64,000 nucleotides of DNA, taken from assembly GCF_900182745.1 (NCBI RefSeq), contig NZ_FXTY01000008.1:62001-126000 (forward strand), written 5' to 3'. Under the pieces are notes generated by a model. It saw only the letters and a list, made by a program, of their open reading frames with translations, had not been told where the DNA came from and made no database searches. The stretch is from Shimia sagamensis (GTDB lineage Bacteria; Pseudomonadota; Alphaproteobacteria; Rhodobacterales; Rhodobacteraceae). A program made the position numbers and the translations under genes. Shown here piece after piece: positions 1 to 9,096 of this stretch (positions are counted from its first letter, which is position 1; every line of letters begins with the position of its first letter).

Positions 1-316
1 GGAGTATGCGTCGCTCAATCTGGCACAATGTGTGTTGCTGACAGCCTATGAGTGGCGTCGGGCCAGTGCTGAGATTGTGCACGAGCGGGTGGATATGGCC
101 AAAACCGACTGGGCCAGCAATGCGGATATTGATGCGCTGGGGCGCCATTACGAAGAGCGGCTTGAAGAGGCCAACTTCTTTTTCCCAACGGAAAAAGCTG
201 AAAACATGAAGGTCAATCTGCGCAATATGTGGAGCCGGATGCGCCTGACACGGGCGGATGTTCAGATGTTGCATGGTGTGATGCGTCAGATGGTGCGCTG
301 GAAAGAAAAAGACTGA
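1..316 (+). CDS. trmJ: tRNA (Cm32/Um32) methyltransferase TrmJ, C-terminal part
   Basis: The 5' end lies outside the window; the frame is open from base 2 and ends with TGA at 314-316. The visible part begins with a run reading EYASLNLAQ, which matches motif 3 of SpoU/SPOUT 2'-O-methyltransferases, part of the knotted AdoMet-binding core. An 85-residue charged helical tail follows, as in TrmJ. TrmJ methylates the ribose of residue 32 in the tRNA anticodon loop. The family call rests on motif 3 and tail length only, so another SpoU-class RNA methyltransferase is possible. Confidence 0.72.
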   Translation, partial: EYASLNLAQCVLLTAYEWRRASAEIVHERVDMAKTDWASNADIDALGRHYEERLEEANFFFPTEKAENMKVNLRNMWSRMRLTRADVQMLHGVMRQMVRWKEKD

Positions 317-423
317 TTTGGCGAGGCATTTGGACCGCCTGAACTAATGTTCAATTCCGTTCTGAGAGTGGTTGAAGCTGGCGCTTGGTCCCACTAGGCT
401 CGCGCCAAGATTTGGAGACAGCG

Positions 424-1575
424 ATGAGCCAGAAGCGCAGCATTTTTGAAGAGGTCGGCGACACCGGCCTTAAAGAGGCCCCCAAAGCGGTGGGTGTGAT
501 TGACAGCGGTGCCAAAGGCGCGCGGCGGGGCATTCGCATCTGGTTGATGATCCTGTTTGCCTTGGTGTTTGTGATGATTGCCGTTGGGGGGCTGACCCGC
601 CTGACCGACAGTGGCTTGTCGATCACGGAATGGCGTCCGGTGACCGGAGCAATCCCGCCAATGAGTGCGGCGGATTGGCAAAGTGAGTTCGACAAATACA
701 AGCAGATTGACCAATGGGCGATCGACAACAACTGGATGACGCTGGCGGACTTCAAATCCATCTATTGGTGGGAATGGGGGCATCGCCAGCTGGGCCGGGT
801 GATTGGCCTGGTCTGGGCGCTTGGTTTTGCAGGATTTGCCCTTGCGCGGCAAATTCCAACCGGTTGGACGGGACGGTTGGTCCTGATTGGTGCGCTTGGC
901 GGGCTACAAGGCGCTGTTGGCTGGTGGATGGTTGCGAGCGGCGTGACTTCGGGCGAAGGCGTGACCACGGTGGCGAGCTACCGTTTGGCCACTCATCTTG
1001 GGCTGGCCTTTGTGATCCTGGGCTTCATCACATGGTACATTCTGTTGCTAGGTCGCAGTGAACGGGACTTGATGCAGGCGCGGCGCGGCAAAGAAGCCAA
1101 GCTGTTTGGCATGTCCACCGGGCTGTTGCATATGACCGGGGTGCAAATTCTTTTGGGCGCGTTGGTGGCTGGAATTGATGCGGGGCGCAGCTTTACCGAT
1201 TGGCCGATGATGGGTGGAAACCTGTTCCCGGCGGATGCGCTTTATATGGAGCCAATCTGGCGGAACTTCTTTGAGAATCCGGGGTTTGTGCAGTTTACCC
1301 ACCGCATTTGGGGCTATCTCTTGCTGATTTTTGCCATCGTGGTGTGGCGGCGTGGGCAAGGTTCTGCGCATGGGCACACACGGTTTGCATTTAATGCTGC
1401 GTTTGCTGCAATTGCGGTGCAGATTGCCGTTGGCATCGCGACAGTGCTCTACGCGGCACAGGTGCATATTGCGATTACGCACCAAGCCATTGCTGTTGTG
1501 GTCTGGGTTTTGATCCTGCGGGCGCGGTTCCTGAGCCATTATCCGATTGCAACCTCGGTGCGTGACGCATCCTGA
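424..1575 (+). CDS. ctaA: Heme A synthase (COX15/CtaA family)
   Basis: This 383-residue polytopic membrane protein oxidises the methyl group of heme O to a formyl group, giving heme A for aa3-type cytochrome oxidase. About eight hydrophobic segments are visible. Histidines sit in the family contexts WGHRQLGR (His120), ATHLGLAF, FTHRIWGY and ITHQAIAV, and the motif GGLTRLTDSGLSITEW near the first periplasmic loop is diagnostic of alphaproteobacterial CtaA. The frame opens at a TTG at 385, but the ATG at 424 is preceded by TTGGAGACAGCG, a good ribosome site, and is preferred. The M32 carboxypeptidase gene starts 16 bases after its stop. Confidence 0.93.
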   Translation: MSQKRSIFEEVGDTGLKEAPKAVGVIDSGAKGARRGIRIWLMILFALVFVMIAVGGLTRLTDSGLSITEWRPVTGAIPPMSAADWQSEFDKYKQIDQWAIDNNWMTLADFKSIYWWEWGHRQLGRVIGLVWALGFAGFALARQIPTGWTGRLVLIGALGGLQGAVGWWMVASGVTSGEGVTTVASYRLATHLGLAFVILGFITWYILLLGRSERDLMQARRGKEAKLFGMSTGLLHMTGVQILLGALVAGIDAGRSFTDWPMMGGNLFPADALYMEPIWRNFFENPGFVQFTHRIWGYLLLIFAIVVWRRGQGSAHGHTRFAFNAAFAAIAVQIAVGIATVLYAAQVHIAITHQAIAVVVWVLILRARFLSHYPIATSVRDAS

Positions 1576-1591
1576 GAGAAGGAAAACAAGA

Positions 1592-3067
1592 ATGTCTGCA
1601 TATGAGCAGTTGATGGGGTTTACCCATACCACACAGGCGTTGGGCGAAGTGGCAGGCCGTTTGGGCTGGGACCAGGAGGCAATTATGCCGGTTGGTGCCG
1701 CGCCGCAGCGGGCCGAAGAGATGGCCGCGATGGAAAGTGTGCTGCACGCGCGCCGGATTGATCCCAAGGTGGGCGACTGGCTGGCCGCGATTGATGAGGC
1801 GCAGCTTGATGAGGTGGGCCGCGCTCAGGTGCGTCACATCCGCAAATCTTATGAGCGGACCTCCAGGGTGCCAGCCGATCTGGCAGCAGAAATTGCCAAG
1901 GTGACCAGTCAAGCGCAGGGTATCTGGGCGCAGGCGCGCTCGGATGAAGATGTGGCCGGGTTTTTGCCAACTCTGGAAGAGGTGGTGAACCTGAAGCGTC
2001 AAGAAGGTCAGGCGCTGGCGGCTGGCGGCGATGTGTATGACGCCATGGTTGATGACTATGAGCCGGAGATGACCGCCGAGGAAATCGCAGCAATGTTTGA
2101 CGCGATGCGACCACGACTGGTGGCGTTGCGGGCGGCCGTTTTGGCTGCGGAGGCACCGCAGAAGCTGTCTGGCCACTTTGCGTCGGACAAACAGATGGCG
2201 CTGACGGCCAAGCTGGCGGCAAGCTTTGGTTACGATTTTGACCATGGGCGCATTGATTGTGTGACCCATCCGTTCTGCTCTGGCTCTGGCAAAGATGTGC
2301 GCATAACCACACGCACCAGCGAAAGTGATCCGTTCAACTGCTTCTATTCCACGATCCACGAAGTTGGCCACGCCGCTTATGAGCAAGGCATTGATGATGC
2401 GTATCTTTTGACGCCGCTTGGGCGCGGCGTGTCGATGGGCGTGCACGAAAGCCAGAGCCGGATCTATGAGAACCAGATGGGCCGCGGACGGGCCTACACA
2501 AGCTGGCTCTATGAGCAGATGAAAGCGGAATTCGGCGACTTTGGCATCGACTCGGCTGAAGCGTTTTATGGCACTGTGAACCGGGTGAACGATGGCTATA
2601 TCCGCACCGAGGCTGATGAGGTGCAGTACAATCTGCACATAATGCTGCGTTTTGATCTGGAGCGGGCTCTGATGCTGGGAGATCTGGCAGTGGGCGATCT
2701 GGAAGCAGCGTGGAATGACCGGTTTAAGGCTGACTTTGGCTATGCGGTGGACAAGCCCTCCAACGGGGTATTGCAGGATGTGCACTGGTCGGTGGGGCTG
2801 TTTGGCTACTTCCCAACTTACTCGCTGGGCAATGTCTATGCGGGTTGCTTGAACGAAGCGATGCGGTCGGCGGTGCCAAACCTGGATGGGCAGTTGGCGC
2901 AGGGCGATACCTCGGGTGGGACTGGCTGGTTGCGCGAAAGTCTGCAAAAGCATGGCGGGCTGCGCAAACCGGCGGACACCATTGTGCATGCCACCGGAAA
3001 AGCGCCAAGCGGGGAGCCACTTTTGGATTATTTGGAGGCCAAATTCAGGGACATCTATAAGCTGTAA
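1592..3067 (+). CDS. M32-family metallocarboxypeptidase
   Basis: The 491-residue cytoplasmic protein is a zinc carboxypeptidase of family M32 (Taq carboxypeptidase type), which removes C-terminal residues from peptides. The zinc motif HEVGH is at residues 256-260 with catalytic Glu257, inside the family context STIHEVGHAAYEQG. The downstream family segments GVHESQSRIYENQMGR and TEADEVQYNLHI are also present. There is no signal peptide. The ATG at 1592 was chosen over an upstream TTG because GAGAAGGAAAAC lies just before it. It lies 16 bases behind ctaA and is probably co-transcribed; an intrinsic terminator follows at once. Confidence 0.92.
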   Translation: MSAYEQLMGFTHTTQALGEVAGRLGWDQEAIMPVGAAPQRAEEMAAMESVLHARRIDPKVGDWLAAIDEAQLDEVGRAQVRHIRKSYERTSRVPADLAAEIAKVTSQAQGIWAQARSDEDVAGFLPTLEEVVNLKRQEGQALAAGGDVYDAMVDDYEPEMTAEEIAAMFDAMRPRLVALRAAVLAAEAPQKLSGHFASDKQMALTAKLAASFGYDFDHGRIDCVTHPFCSGSGKDVRITTRTSESDPFNCFYSTIHEVGHAAYEQGIDDAYLLTPLGRGVSMGVHESQSRIYENQMGRGRAYTSWLYEQMKAEFGDFGIDSAEAFYGTVNRVNDGYIRTEADEVQYNLHIMLRFDLERALMLGDLAVGDLEAAWNDRFKADFGYAVDKPSNGVLQDVHWSVGLFGYFPTYSLGNVYAGCLNEAMRSAVPNLDGQLAQGDTSGGTGWLRESLQKHGGLRKPADTIVHATGKAPSGEPLLDYLEAKFRDIYKL

Positions 3068-3089
3068 GGCTTGCAGGATGTTGACTTGA

Positions 3090-3120
3090 AAAAGGGACGC
3101 TTTGGCGTCCCTTTTGTTTT
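3090..3120 (+). terminator. Intrinsic terminator after the carboxypeptidase gene
   Basis: An 11-bp perfect stem (AAAAGGGACGC at 3090-3100 with GCGTCCCTTTT at 3105-3115) with a 4-base loop runs into a T-rich tail ending at 3120. It lies 23 bases after the stop codon. The A-rich left arm could also serve the convergent minus-strand gene. Confidence 0.88.
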
Positions 3121-3155
3121 GGATATTTGAAGAATGTGATTGCCTGCGAAGGTGT

Positions 3156-3518
3156 TTACATTGCCTTGCAGCTGGCGGCACGGCCATCAGGCGTTTTGGC
3201 GATACCAAGGATGCCCTTGTCCACCGTCAGGAAGCGGGCTTCTTTTGCACTTTGTAAATGAATCTCGCCTGTGTCTGTGAGGATGTAGGCGTCCTCGGAG
3301 GTGCGTTCCCCTGCTTTGAATTCGTATGGGAACGCTTTAGCATTGGCCGGTACATTCTTGAATATCATGTCGAATTTCATTTCACCCAAGTCGCAGGTGT
3401 AATGCACGCCGCTGAGCGCAGCATGGGCTGTGTCGGCACCCAGCAATGTTGCCTCTGCCAGAGCAAAATGTGGGGCGGTGCTGAGTGCGAAGGTCAGGAG
3501 GATGGCGGGTGTTTTCAT
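3156..3518 (-). CDS. Small exported protein of unknown function
   Basis: The 120-residue product starts with a clear Sec signal peptide (MKTPAILLTFALS..., likely cut after the ALA of APHFALAEA, near residue 22), so it is probably periplasmic. The mature part holds two cysteines, one in the YTCDLGEM segment and one six residues or so from the end (AASCKAM), which could form a disulfide. I do not recognise the family. The ATG at 3518 with upstream GGAGAC is preferred to the adjacent in-frame GTG at 3521. It is a lone gene between convergent and tandem neighbours. Confidence 0.72.
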   Translation of the reverse strand: MKTPAILLTFALSTAPHFALAEATLLGADTAHAALSGVHYTCDLGEMKFDMIFKNVPANAKAFPYEFKAGERTSEDAYILTDTGEIHLQSAKEARFLTVDKGILGIAKTPDGRAASCKAM

Positions 3519-3610
3519 CACAGTCTCCGAGTCGGGTGCGTTTACAAGATGTGGTCAGTTTTAGCCGAACGGTGCTGAGAAGTGTTTGCGTTTGATCAAA
3601 TGGACGTTTT

Positions 3611-3631
3611 GAAGGGGCTGTGTGCCCCTTC
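3611..3631 (-). terminator. Hairpin between two minus-strand exported-protein genes
   Basis: An 8-bp perfect inverted repeat (GAAGGGGC / GCCCCTTC) with a 5-base loop lies 22 bases after the stop of the ClpP-like gene. No T-run follows on the minus strand, so it may be a weak terminator or an RNA-stabilising hairpin. Confidence 0.35.
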
Positions 3632-3652
3632 GGAAGGATGATGGGTTGAGAC

Positions 3653-5224
3653 CTAGCAGCCGAGGTCCTTTTCAGTTTGTTTGATGGCGTTCATGATGGT
3701 CGCGTCAGTTTCGGAAAGACTGGGAGACTTGGTGAAACATCCGTCGTTGCCAAAGGTGGAGATGCCGCGCTGAGAGCCAAAGCAGTAGCCGTTATTGTGG
3801 AAAATCCGATTTCTCATAAACCAGAGGTCATCACAGGTCAGCGTGTCAGATTCAGTATCGTTGGTCGCGGCTGCTTCCTCCGTTTCGGTGTTCAAGCCCG
3901 TGATCCGGGGCAAATCACTGAGGGGGCGGCCCAATGCAAACAGCATCAGTGCTGGGTAGGTGTGCAGTTGGTTTTCATCGTTCTGAATCAATATATTCCA
4001 ATAGTCGTAAGGGGAGTTGACATGAGGTGCTTCTGGCTCGGCGTAGTCGCTGCGCGGGTGTTGCGTGCCAATACGCACTTCGATTGGATGGCTGTCTCGC
4101 GCGTCCCATGCGATGCGCGCTGAGCCAAAGTTGGCCTGTGCACCAATTTGCGCTGACGAGGGCAGGCGAACGAGGCAATCTTCGGCCCAATAAGCACCTC
4201 CGGTGCGGTACCCGCGTCGGTAGCCGTAGATGGCGCCATTTTTTTGCTCGATATTGAGTGAGGACGTATAAAATGGGCCGTCTTCTGATTGGTATTCGTG
4301 GGCCTCAAGCTCGAGAATTTGCACAAATTCCGAATAGATTTCCGAAATGGAGGCCAAGGGATGAGGCTTCCAGGTTGGCGCAAAGGCCCAGCTGAAAGAC
4401 CCGTCATCGAGCAGGAAGACATTGTCACATATGGTGTCGATCAGGTCTGGGTTTAGGTCCACATCGTAGGAAACGCCCGTAACCGGCACGTTTGCAAAGA
4501 TTGCGTCCCCCACAGTGTCGACAAAATACATGTCATGTGGCGGTGTTTCGATGCTCCGCGCATAGAGATAAGGCGTCAGATAAGGTGTGCTCTCGTCGTC
4601 GACTTTCTGCGCAAAGGCAAACAAGTGGGAAGAGTCGCGGATTGCTTCGTCATAAACGGCAGCGACTTCTTCTGCGTCGTAGGTCTCGCCGTCATTTGGC
4701 AAAACGATGCGTGGGGCATGAACGCCGAGGAGGGCCGTAGGCGCGATGGCGCGCATGGCAATGGTCTCATAGCTCTCCCCTTCAAAGGTGTGTGCGCCAG
4801 AGAGAAACAGGTTGGAGCAGGCAGAGGCGCACATGTCGCCATCTGCCACATAGGTCTGCAAGTCGGCGAAGACCTCGCGCAGGAAGTCTACGATGACCAG
4901 GGATTCATAGAGGTTGCCACCTGGGCTGCTGAGGCAAAGCGTGGCGCCATCAGGCAGGCCATTGTGGTAGTTTTCGCCATCATAGCCATAAAGGGCATGG
5001 AATTTTTGCAGGTCTCCGCGTTCTACACCGCCTTCGTAAAGCAGCGTGCAATTGGCGTATTTTCCGGTCAACCTCTGTGCCTGAATGGCCCCTCCGTATT
5101 TGGCCTCGATGTCGGAAGGCAGCTCATTTGTGTTGAGCGTAAGGGTGGCTGCACTAGCGCCCGTGGCTGACAGGTAAAAAACGGCGCCTAATGAGAGTGC
5201 GCGGGCTGAAAAGAAGTTGATCAT
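3653..5224 (-). CDS. Exported protein with a ClpP/crotonase-like domain
   Basis: The 523-residue protein starts with a signal peptide (MINFFSARALSLGAVFYLS... to ASAA), so it should act in the periplasm. Residues of about 75-215 carry two signatures of the ClpP/SppA fold: LCLSSPGGNLYESL (oxyanion-type SPGG) and MCASACSNLFLSGA, where the serine of CASAC sits where ClpP has its nucleophile. The remaining 300 residues are acidic, contain several cysteines and match nothing I know. The longer frame starts near 5320, but only the start at 5224 gives a proper signal peptide. Proteolytic activity is inferred, not shown; the triad cannot be assigned from sequence alone. Confidence 0.7.
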   Translation of the reverse strand: MINFFSARALSLGAVFYLSATGASAATLTLNTNELPSDIEAKYGGAIQAQRLTGKYANCTLLYEGGVERGDLQKFHALYGYDGENYHNGLPDGATLCLSSPGGNLYESLVIVDFLREVFADLQTYVADGDMCASACSNLFLSGAHTFEGESYETIAMRAIAPTALLGVHAPRIVLPNDGETYDAEEVAAVYDEAIRDSSHLFAFAQKVDDESTPYLTPYLYARSIETPPHDMYFVDTVGDAIFANVPVTGVSYDVDLNPDLIDTICDNVFLLDDGSFSWAFAPTWKPHPLASISEIYSEFVQILELEAHEYQSEDGPFYTSSLNIEQKNGAIYGYRRGYRTGGAYWAEDCLVRLPSSAQIGAQANFGSARIAWDARDSHPIEVRIGTQHPRSDYAEPEAPHVNSPYDYWNILIQNDENQLHTYPALMLFALGRPLSDLPRITGLNTETEEAAATNDTESDTLTCDDLWFMRNRIFHNNGYCFGSQRGISTFGNDGCFTKSPSLSETDATIMNAIKQTEKDLGC

Positions 5225-5304
5225 TTGAACGCCATTGCCATTTAGGTTTTCTGAAGAAGGGCACATAACACTTTGCCAAGCAACATTAATTTGCTCCGAA
5301 ATAG

Positions 5305-5336
5305 AAACGGCCCCACGCAATTGCGCAGGGCCGTTT
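5305..5336 (-). terminator. Intrinsic terminator of gyrA
   Basis: AAACGGCCC (5305-5313) pairs with GGGCCGTTT (5328-5336), with further pairing inside (ACGCAATTGCGC). On the minus strand the right arm ends in TTTCTATTTC. It begins 26 bases after the gyrA stop codon. Confidence 0.8.
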
Positions 5337-5361
5337 GGATTATAGGGAATGCGGTGGAAGA

Positions 5362-8094
5362 TTACTCTTCGCCAGCTTCCTCGTCGTCCTGTTCGGCGAT
5401 CCAGGCCACGGAGACCACTTCTTCGCCCTTGCCGGTGTTGAACACTTTTACGCCGCCCGCAGAGCGGGACCGGAAAGAGATGCCGTCAACAGGCACGCGG
5501 ATCGATTGGCCTTTGGAGGTGGCCAGCATGATCTGATCACCCATTTCAACCGGGAAGGAGGCCACCAAGGCGCCACCGCGCATGGCTTTGTCCATCGCTG
5601 CCACACCTTGGCCACCGCGTCCACGAACCGGGTAGTCATGGCTCGAGCTGAGTTTGCCCGCGCCGCCGGTTGTGATTGTCAGGATCAGGTTTTCGGCGGC
5701 GGACATTTCTGCGTAACGCTCTTGTCTCAACTCGCCAGCTGGGGCGTCTTCATCGTCCCCACCATCGTCAGCCAAGCCCGCCACGGCGCGGCGCATTTTC
5801 AGGTATGCGGCGCGTTCTTCGCTTTCGGCGCGGAAGTGGCGGATCACTGACATGGAAACCACTTCATCGTCGCCGTTGAGGCGGATGCCTCGCACACCCA
5901 CAGAGGAGCGCGAGTTGAACACCCGCACTTCGGTGGTTGGGAAGCGGATGGCGCGACCAGAGTTGGTCACCAGCATCACATCGTCCTCTTCGGTACAGAT
6001 GCGGGCGTTGATCAGCTTTGTGTCAGCGTTGTCGTCCTCAAACTTCATCGCAATTTTGCCGTTCGACTTCACATTGGTGAAGTCTGACAAGCGGTTGCGA
6101 CGCACAGAGCCCGCCGAGGTGGCAAACATGATTTGAAGATCATCCCATTCGTCCTCGGGGCGGTCGACTGGCATGATAGCCGCAATCGAAACACCGTTTG
6201 GAATAGGCAGGATGTTCACAATGGCTTTGCCTTTGGCGGTACGGCCGCCCAGCGGCAGACGCCAGGTCTTCAGCTTGTAGGCCATGCCATCGGTGGTGAA
6301 GAACAAGAGCTGCGTGTGGGTGTTGGCCACAAAGAGAGTGGTGACCACATCCTCTTCTTTGGTTTGCATGCCCGAGATGCCTTTACCGCCACGTTTTTGA
6401 GCGCGGAAGTCGGCAAGTGGCGTGCGTTTGATGTAGCCACCGGAGGTCACGGTCACCACCATGTCCTCGCGCTCAATCAGGTCTTCGTCGTCCATGTCGC
6501 CGGACCAGTCGACAATCTCGGTGCGGCGGTCCACCGCGAAGTTTTCGCGTACCTCACGCAGCTCGTCACCGATGATGCCCATGATGCGTTCGCGTGACCC
6601 CAGAATTTCCAGATATTCCTTGATCTTACGGGCCAGTTCTTCAAGTTCGTCTGTGACCTCTGATACCCCAATTTGGGTCAGGCGTTGTAGACGCAACTCC
6701 AGGATGGCACGGGCCTGAATTTCGGACAGGTTATAGGTGCCGTCGTCGTTCATAGTGTGGGTCGGATCATCAATCAGCTTGATGTAGGCTGCGATGCTTT
6801 CAGCGGGCCAACGGCGGGTCATCAGCTTTTCACGCGCTTCAGCTGCATCAGCAGAGGCGCGGATGGTGGCGACAACTTCGTCTACGTTGGTGACGGCCAC
6901 GGCCAAACCACAGAGGATGTGGCTGCGCTCACGTGCCTTGCGCAGCATATAGGCGGTGCGGCGGGCCACCACTTCCTCGCGGAAGTCAATGAAGGAGGTC
7001 AGGAAGCGGCGCAGAGTGAGTTGTTCCGGACGACCACCGTTCAGGGCCAGCATGTTACAGCCAAAATAGGTTTGCATCGGGGTGAAGCGGAACAGTTGGT
7101 TGAGCACCACTTCGGCGGTTGCGTCTCGCTTGAGCTCAACAACCACGCGCACGCCGTCACGGTCAGATTCATCCTGAACGTGGGCAATGCCTTCGATACG
7201 TTTGTCACGTGCGGCTTCGGCGATCTTCTCGATCATCGCTGCCTTGTTCACCTGATAGGGGATTTCATCAATGACAATCGCGTAGCGATCTTTGCGGATT
7301 TCCTCAACGCGGGTCTTGGAACGGATGACAACACTGCCACGGCCCTCGAGGTAAGCTTTGCGGGCTCCGGACCGGCCCAGCATGATGCCGCCGGTCGGAA
7401 AATCGGGACCGGGCACATAATCGATCAGCTGTTCAGAGGTGAGGTCCGGATCTTCGATCAGCGCCAGAGTGGCGTCGACAACTTCGCCAAGGTTGTGCGG
7501 CGGAATGTTGGTGGCCATACCCACAGCAATACCGCCAGCGCCGTTGACCAGCATGTTGGGGAAGCGCGCGGGCAGAACGGTTGGTTCCTGGTCCTTGCCG
7601 TCGTAGTTGTCTTGAAAATCAACGGTATCTTTGTCGATGTCGGACAGCAAAGCGGCGGCGGGTTTGTCCATGCGCACTTCGGTGTAACGCATCGCAGCCG
7701 GGTTATCACCGTCCATCGAGCCAAAGTTGCCTTGACCGTCCAGAAGCGGCAAGGACATGGAGAAATCCTGTGCCATACGCACCAAAGCATCATAGATCGC
7801 GGAGTCGCCGTGGGGGTGGTATTTACCCATTACGTCGCCAACCGGACGGGCCGATTTTCGGTACGACTTGTCGTGGCTGTTGCCGGTTTCGTGCATGGCA
7901 TAAAGGATACGACGGTGCACCGGTTTGAGGCCGTCCCGCAGGTCCGGAATGGCGCGGCTGACGATCACGCTCATGGCGTAGTCGAGGTAGCTGGCGCTCA
8001 TCTCTTCTTCGATCGACACCGAAGGACCGTCGTGGAACATCCGTTCGTGTGTGGTTTCTTCTTCGTTTTCAGGGGTTTCCGGCGTGTCGCTCAA
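5362..8094 (-). CDS. gyrA: DNA gyrase subunit A
   Basis: The 910-residue protein is the breakage-reunion subunit of DNA gyrase, which introduces negative supercoils in DNA with GyrB. The catalytic tyrosine is Tyr137 in AAMRYTE. The quinolone-resistance region [18 protein letters not shown] carries Ser98 and Asp102, equivalent to wild-type Ser83 and Asp87 of E. coli, so no resistance change is seen there. The C-terminal part holds the repeated beta-pinwheel blades, including the GyrA-box-like [10 protein letters not shown]. The C-terminus is acidic (DDEEAGEE), as in many gyrases. It stands alone as a transcription unit with its own terminator. Confidence 0.98.
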   Translation of the reverse strand: MSDTPETPENEEETTHERMFHDGPSVSIEEEMSASYLDYAMSVIVSRAIPDLRDGLKPVHRRILYAMHETGNSHDKSYRKSARPVGDVMGKYHPHGDSAIYDALVRMAQDFSMSLPLLDGQGNFGSMDGDNPAAMRYTEVRMDKPAAALLSDIDKDTVDFQDNYDGKDQEPTVLPARFPNMLVNGAGGIAVGMATNIPPHNLGEVVDATLALIEDPDLTSEQLIDYVPGPDFPTGGIMLGRSGARKAYLEGRGSVVIRSKTRVEEIRKDRYAIVIDEIPYQVNKAAMIEKIAEAARDKRIEGIAHVQDESDRDGVRVVVELKRDATAEVVLNQLFRFTPMQTYFGCNMLALNGGRPEQLTLRRFLTSFIDFREEVVARRTAYMLRKARERSHILCGLAVAVTNVDEVVATIRASADAAEAREKLMTRRWPAESIAAYIKLIDDPTHTMNDDGTYNLSEIQARAILELRLQRLTQIGVSEVTDELEELARKIKEYLEILGSRERIMGIIGDELREVRENFAVDRRTEIVDWSGDMDDEDLIEREDMVVTVTSGGYIKRTPLADFRAQKRGGKGISGMQTKEEDVVTTLFVANTHTQLLFFTTDGMAYKLKTWRLPLGGRTAKGKAIVNILPIPNGVSIAAIMPVDRPEDEWDDLQIMFATSAGSVRRNRLSDFTNVKSNGKIAMKFEDDNADTKLINARICTEEDDVMLVTNSGRAIRFPTTEVRVFNSRSSVGVRGIRLNGDDEVVSMSVIRHFRAESEERAAYLKMRRAVAGLADDGGDDEDAPAGELRQERYAEMSAAENLILTITTGGAGKLSSSHDYPVRGRGGQGVAAMDKAMRGGALVASFPVEMGDQIMLATSKGQSIRVPVDGISFRSRSAGGVKVFNTGKGEEVVSVAWIAEQDDEEAGEE

Positions 8095-8344
8095 GTCCCA
8101 GTCTCGCTTCTAATTGGCGGTCCATATGTTGTTGGAATGCTTATATCAGAGGCATCATATAGGGTGCAATGGTGGTGTGAGAGATGCGGGGTAATTCACG
8201 GTGTGAATGGCTTAATCGACTGATGAATAGGAGAAATTTGGCCGAAGAAGGCGGAGACTTGCCCAGTTGTCACGTAGGGGTGATGCATACGACTGTTTTG
8301 TGCTTTATTCGAGCCATGGAATTTTGGCGTGTGTGGAGGCGTAT

Positions 8345-9085
8345 ATGTGGGTGAAGTGGCAAGCTTTGGCGGTTGGGGTGATGGTGGTCAGTTTGGCTGG
8401 TCCGTCTGCGGCACAGGGGCTTTGGGACAAGATCAAAAGGGGCGCTGAAAACACAGGTGAAGCCATTGGCGAAGGTGTCACGGCCACTGGTGAGGCGATT
8501 GGCAAAGGCGCGAATACGGTTGGCAACACCGTGGAGAAAGGTGTGACCAGCGTAGGAGAGGCAATTTCGTCAACAGATGAACTGCTGTCCAATGAGGAAA
8601 CACCAGAGGCCACAAGGGCGCGGCTGGACGCCATGGCAGACGAAATCATGGCGGTGCTGCTTGCGCAAAACCCGGAGGCGGATGCGTTGTATCGTGAAAG
8701 CGCAGGCTATGCGGCGTTTGATAGCCGTAAGGTGACAGTCTTCCCTGTGACCACTGGATACGGACGTGGCGTGGCCGTGGCCAAAGACACTGGCGCGCGG
8801 ACATATTTGAATATGGGCACCGGGGGGCTTGGCGCTAGTTTGGGCATTGGCGGCTTTGCCACGCAGTTTGTGATCCTGTTTGAAACCCCGGCGGATTATG
8901 AACGGTTTGTTGTCAACGGCTATGATGCCACGGCGGGCGGTGGCGCGCAGGTTGGCGATGACAAAAGTGCGGACGAGGTGCGGTTCACCCAGGGTCAGTC
9001 GGTCTTTGTTCTCGATAAAGACCGATGGCGTGTGAATGGCAGCTTGGAAGGCACAAAGTACTGGCATTCACCCGAATTGAATTGA
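8345..9085 (+). CDS. Exported SYLF/Ysc84-domain protein with amphipathic repeats
   Basis: The 246-residue protein has a signal peptide (cut near SAAQ, residue 24). Residues 36-74 form a run of imperfect repeats built on GEAIGxG / GNTVxKG, resembling amphipathic membrane-surface helices. The C-terminal half (about 105-230) is a SYLF (Ysc84-like) lipid-binding domain, with AGYAAFDSRKVTVFPVTTGYGRGVAV and the glycine-rich YLNMGTGGLGASLGIGGF followed by FVILFETPADYERF. Known SYLF domains bind phosphoinositides or anionic lipids; the bacterial role is not established. The ATG at 8345 follows GGAGG at 8335-8339. The frame extends upstream to 8267 without a good start. Confidence 0.85.
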   Translation: MWVKWQALAVGVMVVSLAGPSAAQGLWDKIKRGAENTGEAIGEGVTATGEAIGKGANTVGNTVEKGVTSVGEAISSTDELLSNEETPEATRARLDAMADEIMAVLLAQNPEADALYRESAGYAAFDSRKVTVFPVTTGYGRGVAVAKDTGARTYLNMGTGGLGASLGIGGFATQFVILFETPADYERFVVNGYDATAGGGAQVGDDKSADEVRFTQGQSVFVLDKDRWRVNGSLEGTKYWHSPELN

Positions 9086-9096
9086 TCCAACCAAAT

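Noticed and set aside
1475..3208. 577-codon open frame on the minus strand across the carboxypeptidase gene
   Set aside because: It lies wholly antisense to a well-supported M32 enzyme, is rich in His, Arg and Gln as mirrored coding frames are, and has no family features.
5225..5320. Longer start for the ClpP-like exported protein
   Set aside because: The extra 32 residues hide the signal peptide that begins at the ATG at 5224.
6000..8094. Quinolone-resistance change in gyrA
   Set aside because: Ser98 and Asp102 (E. coli Ser83 and Asp87) are the sensitive-type residues.
6757..8223. 488-codon open frame on the plus strand opposite gyrA
   Set aside because: It mirrors gyrA codons, has no ribosome site and no recognisable domain.
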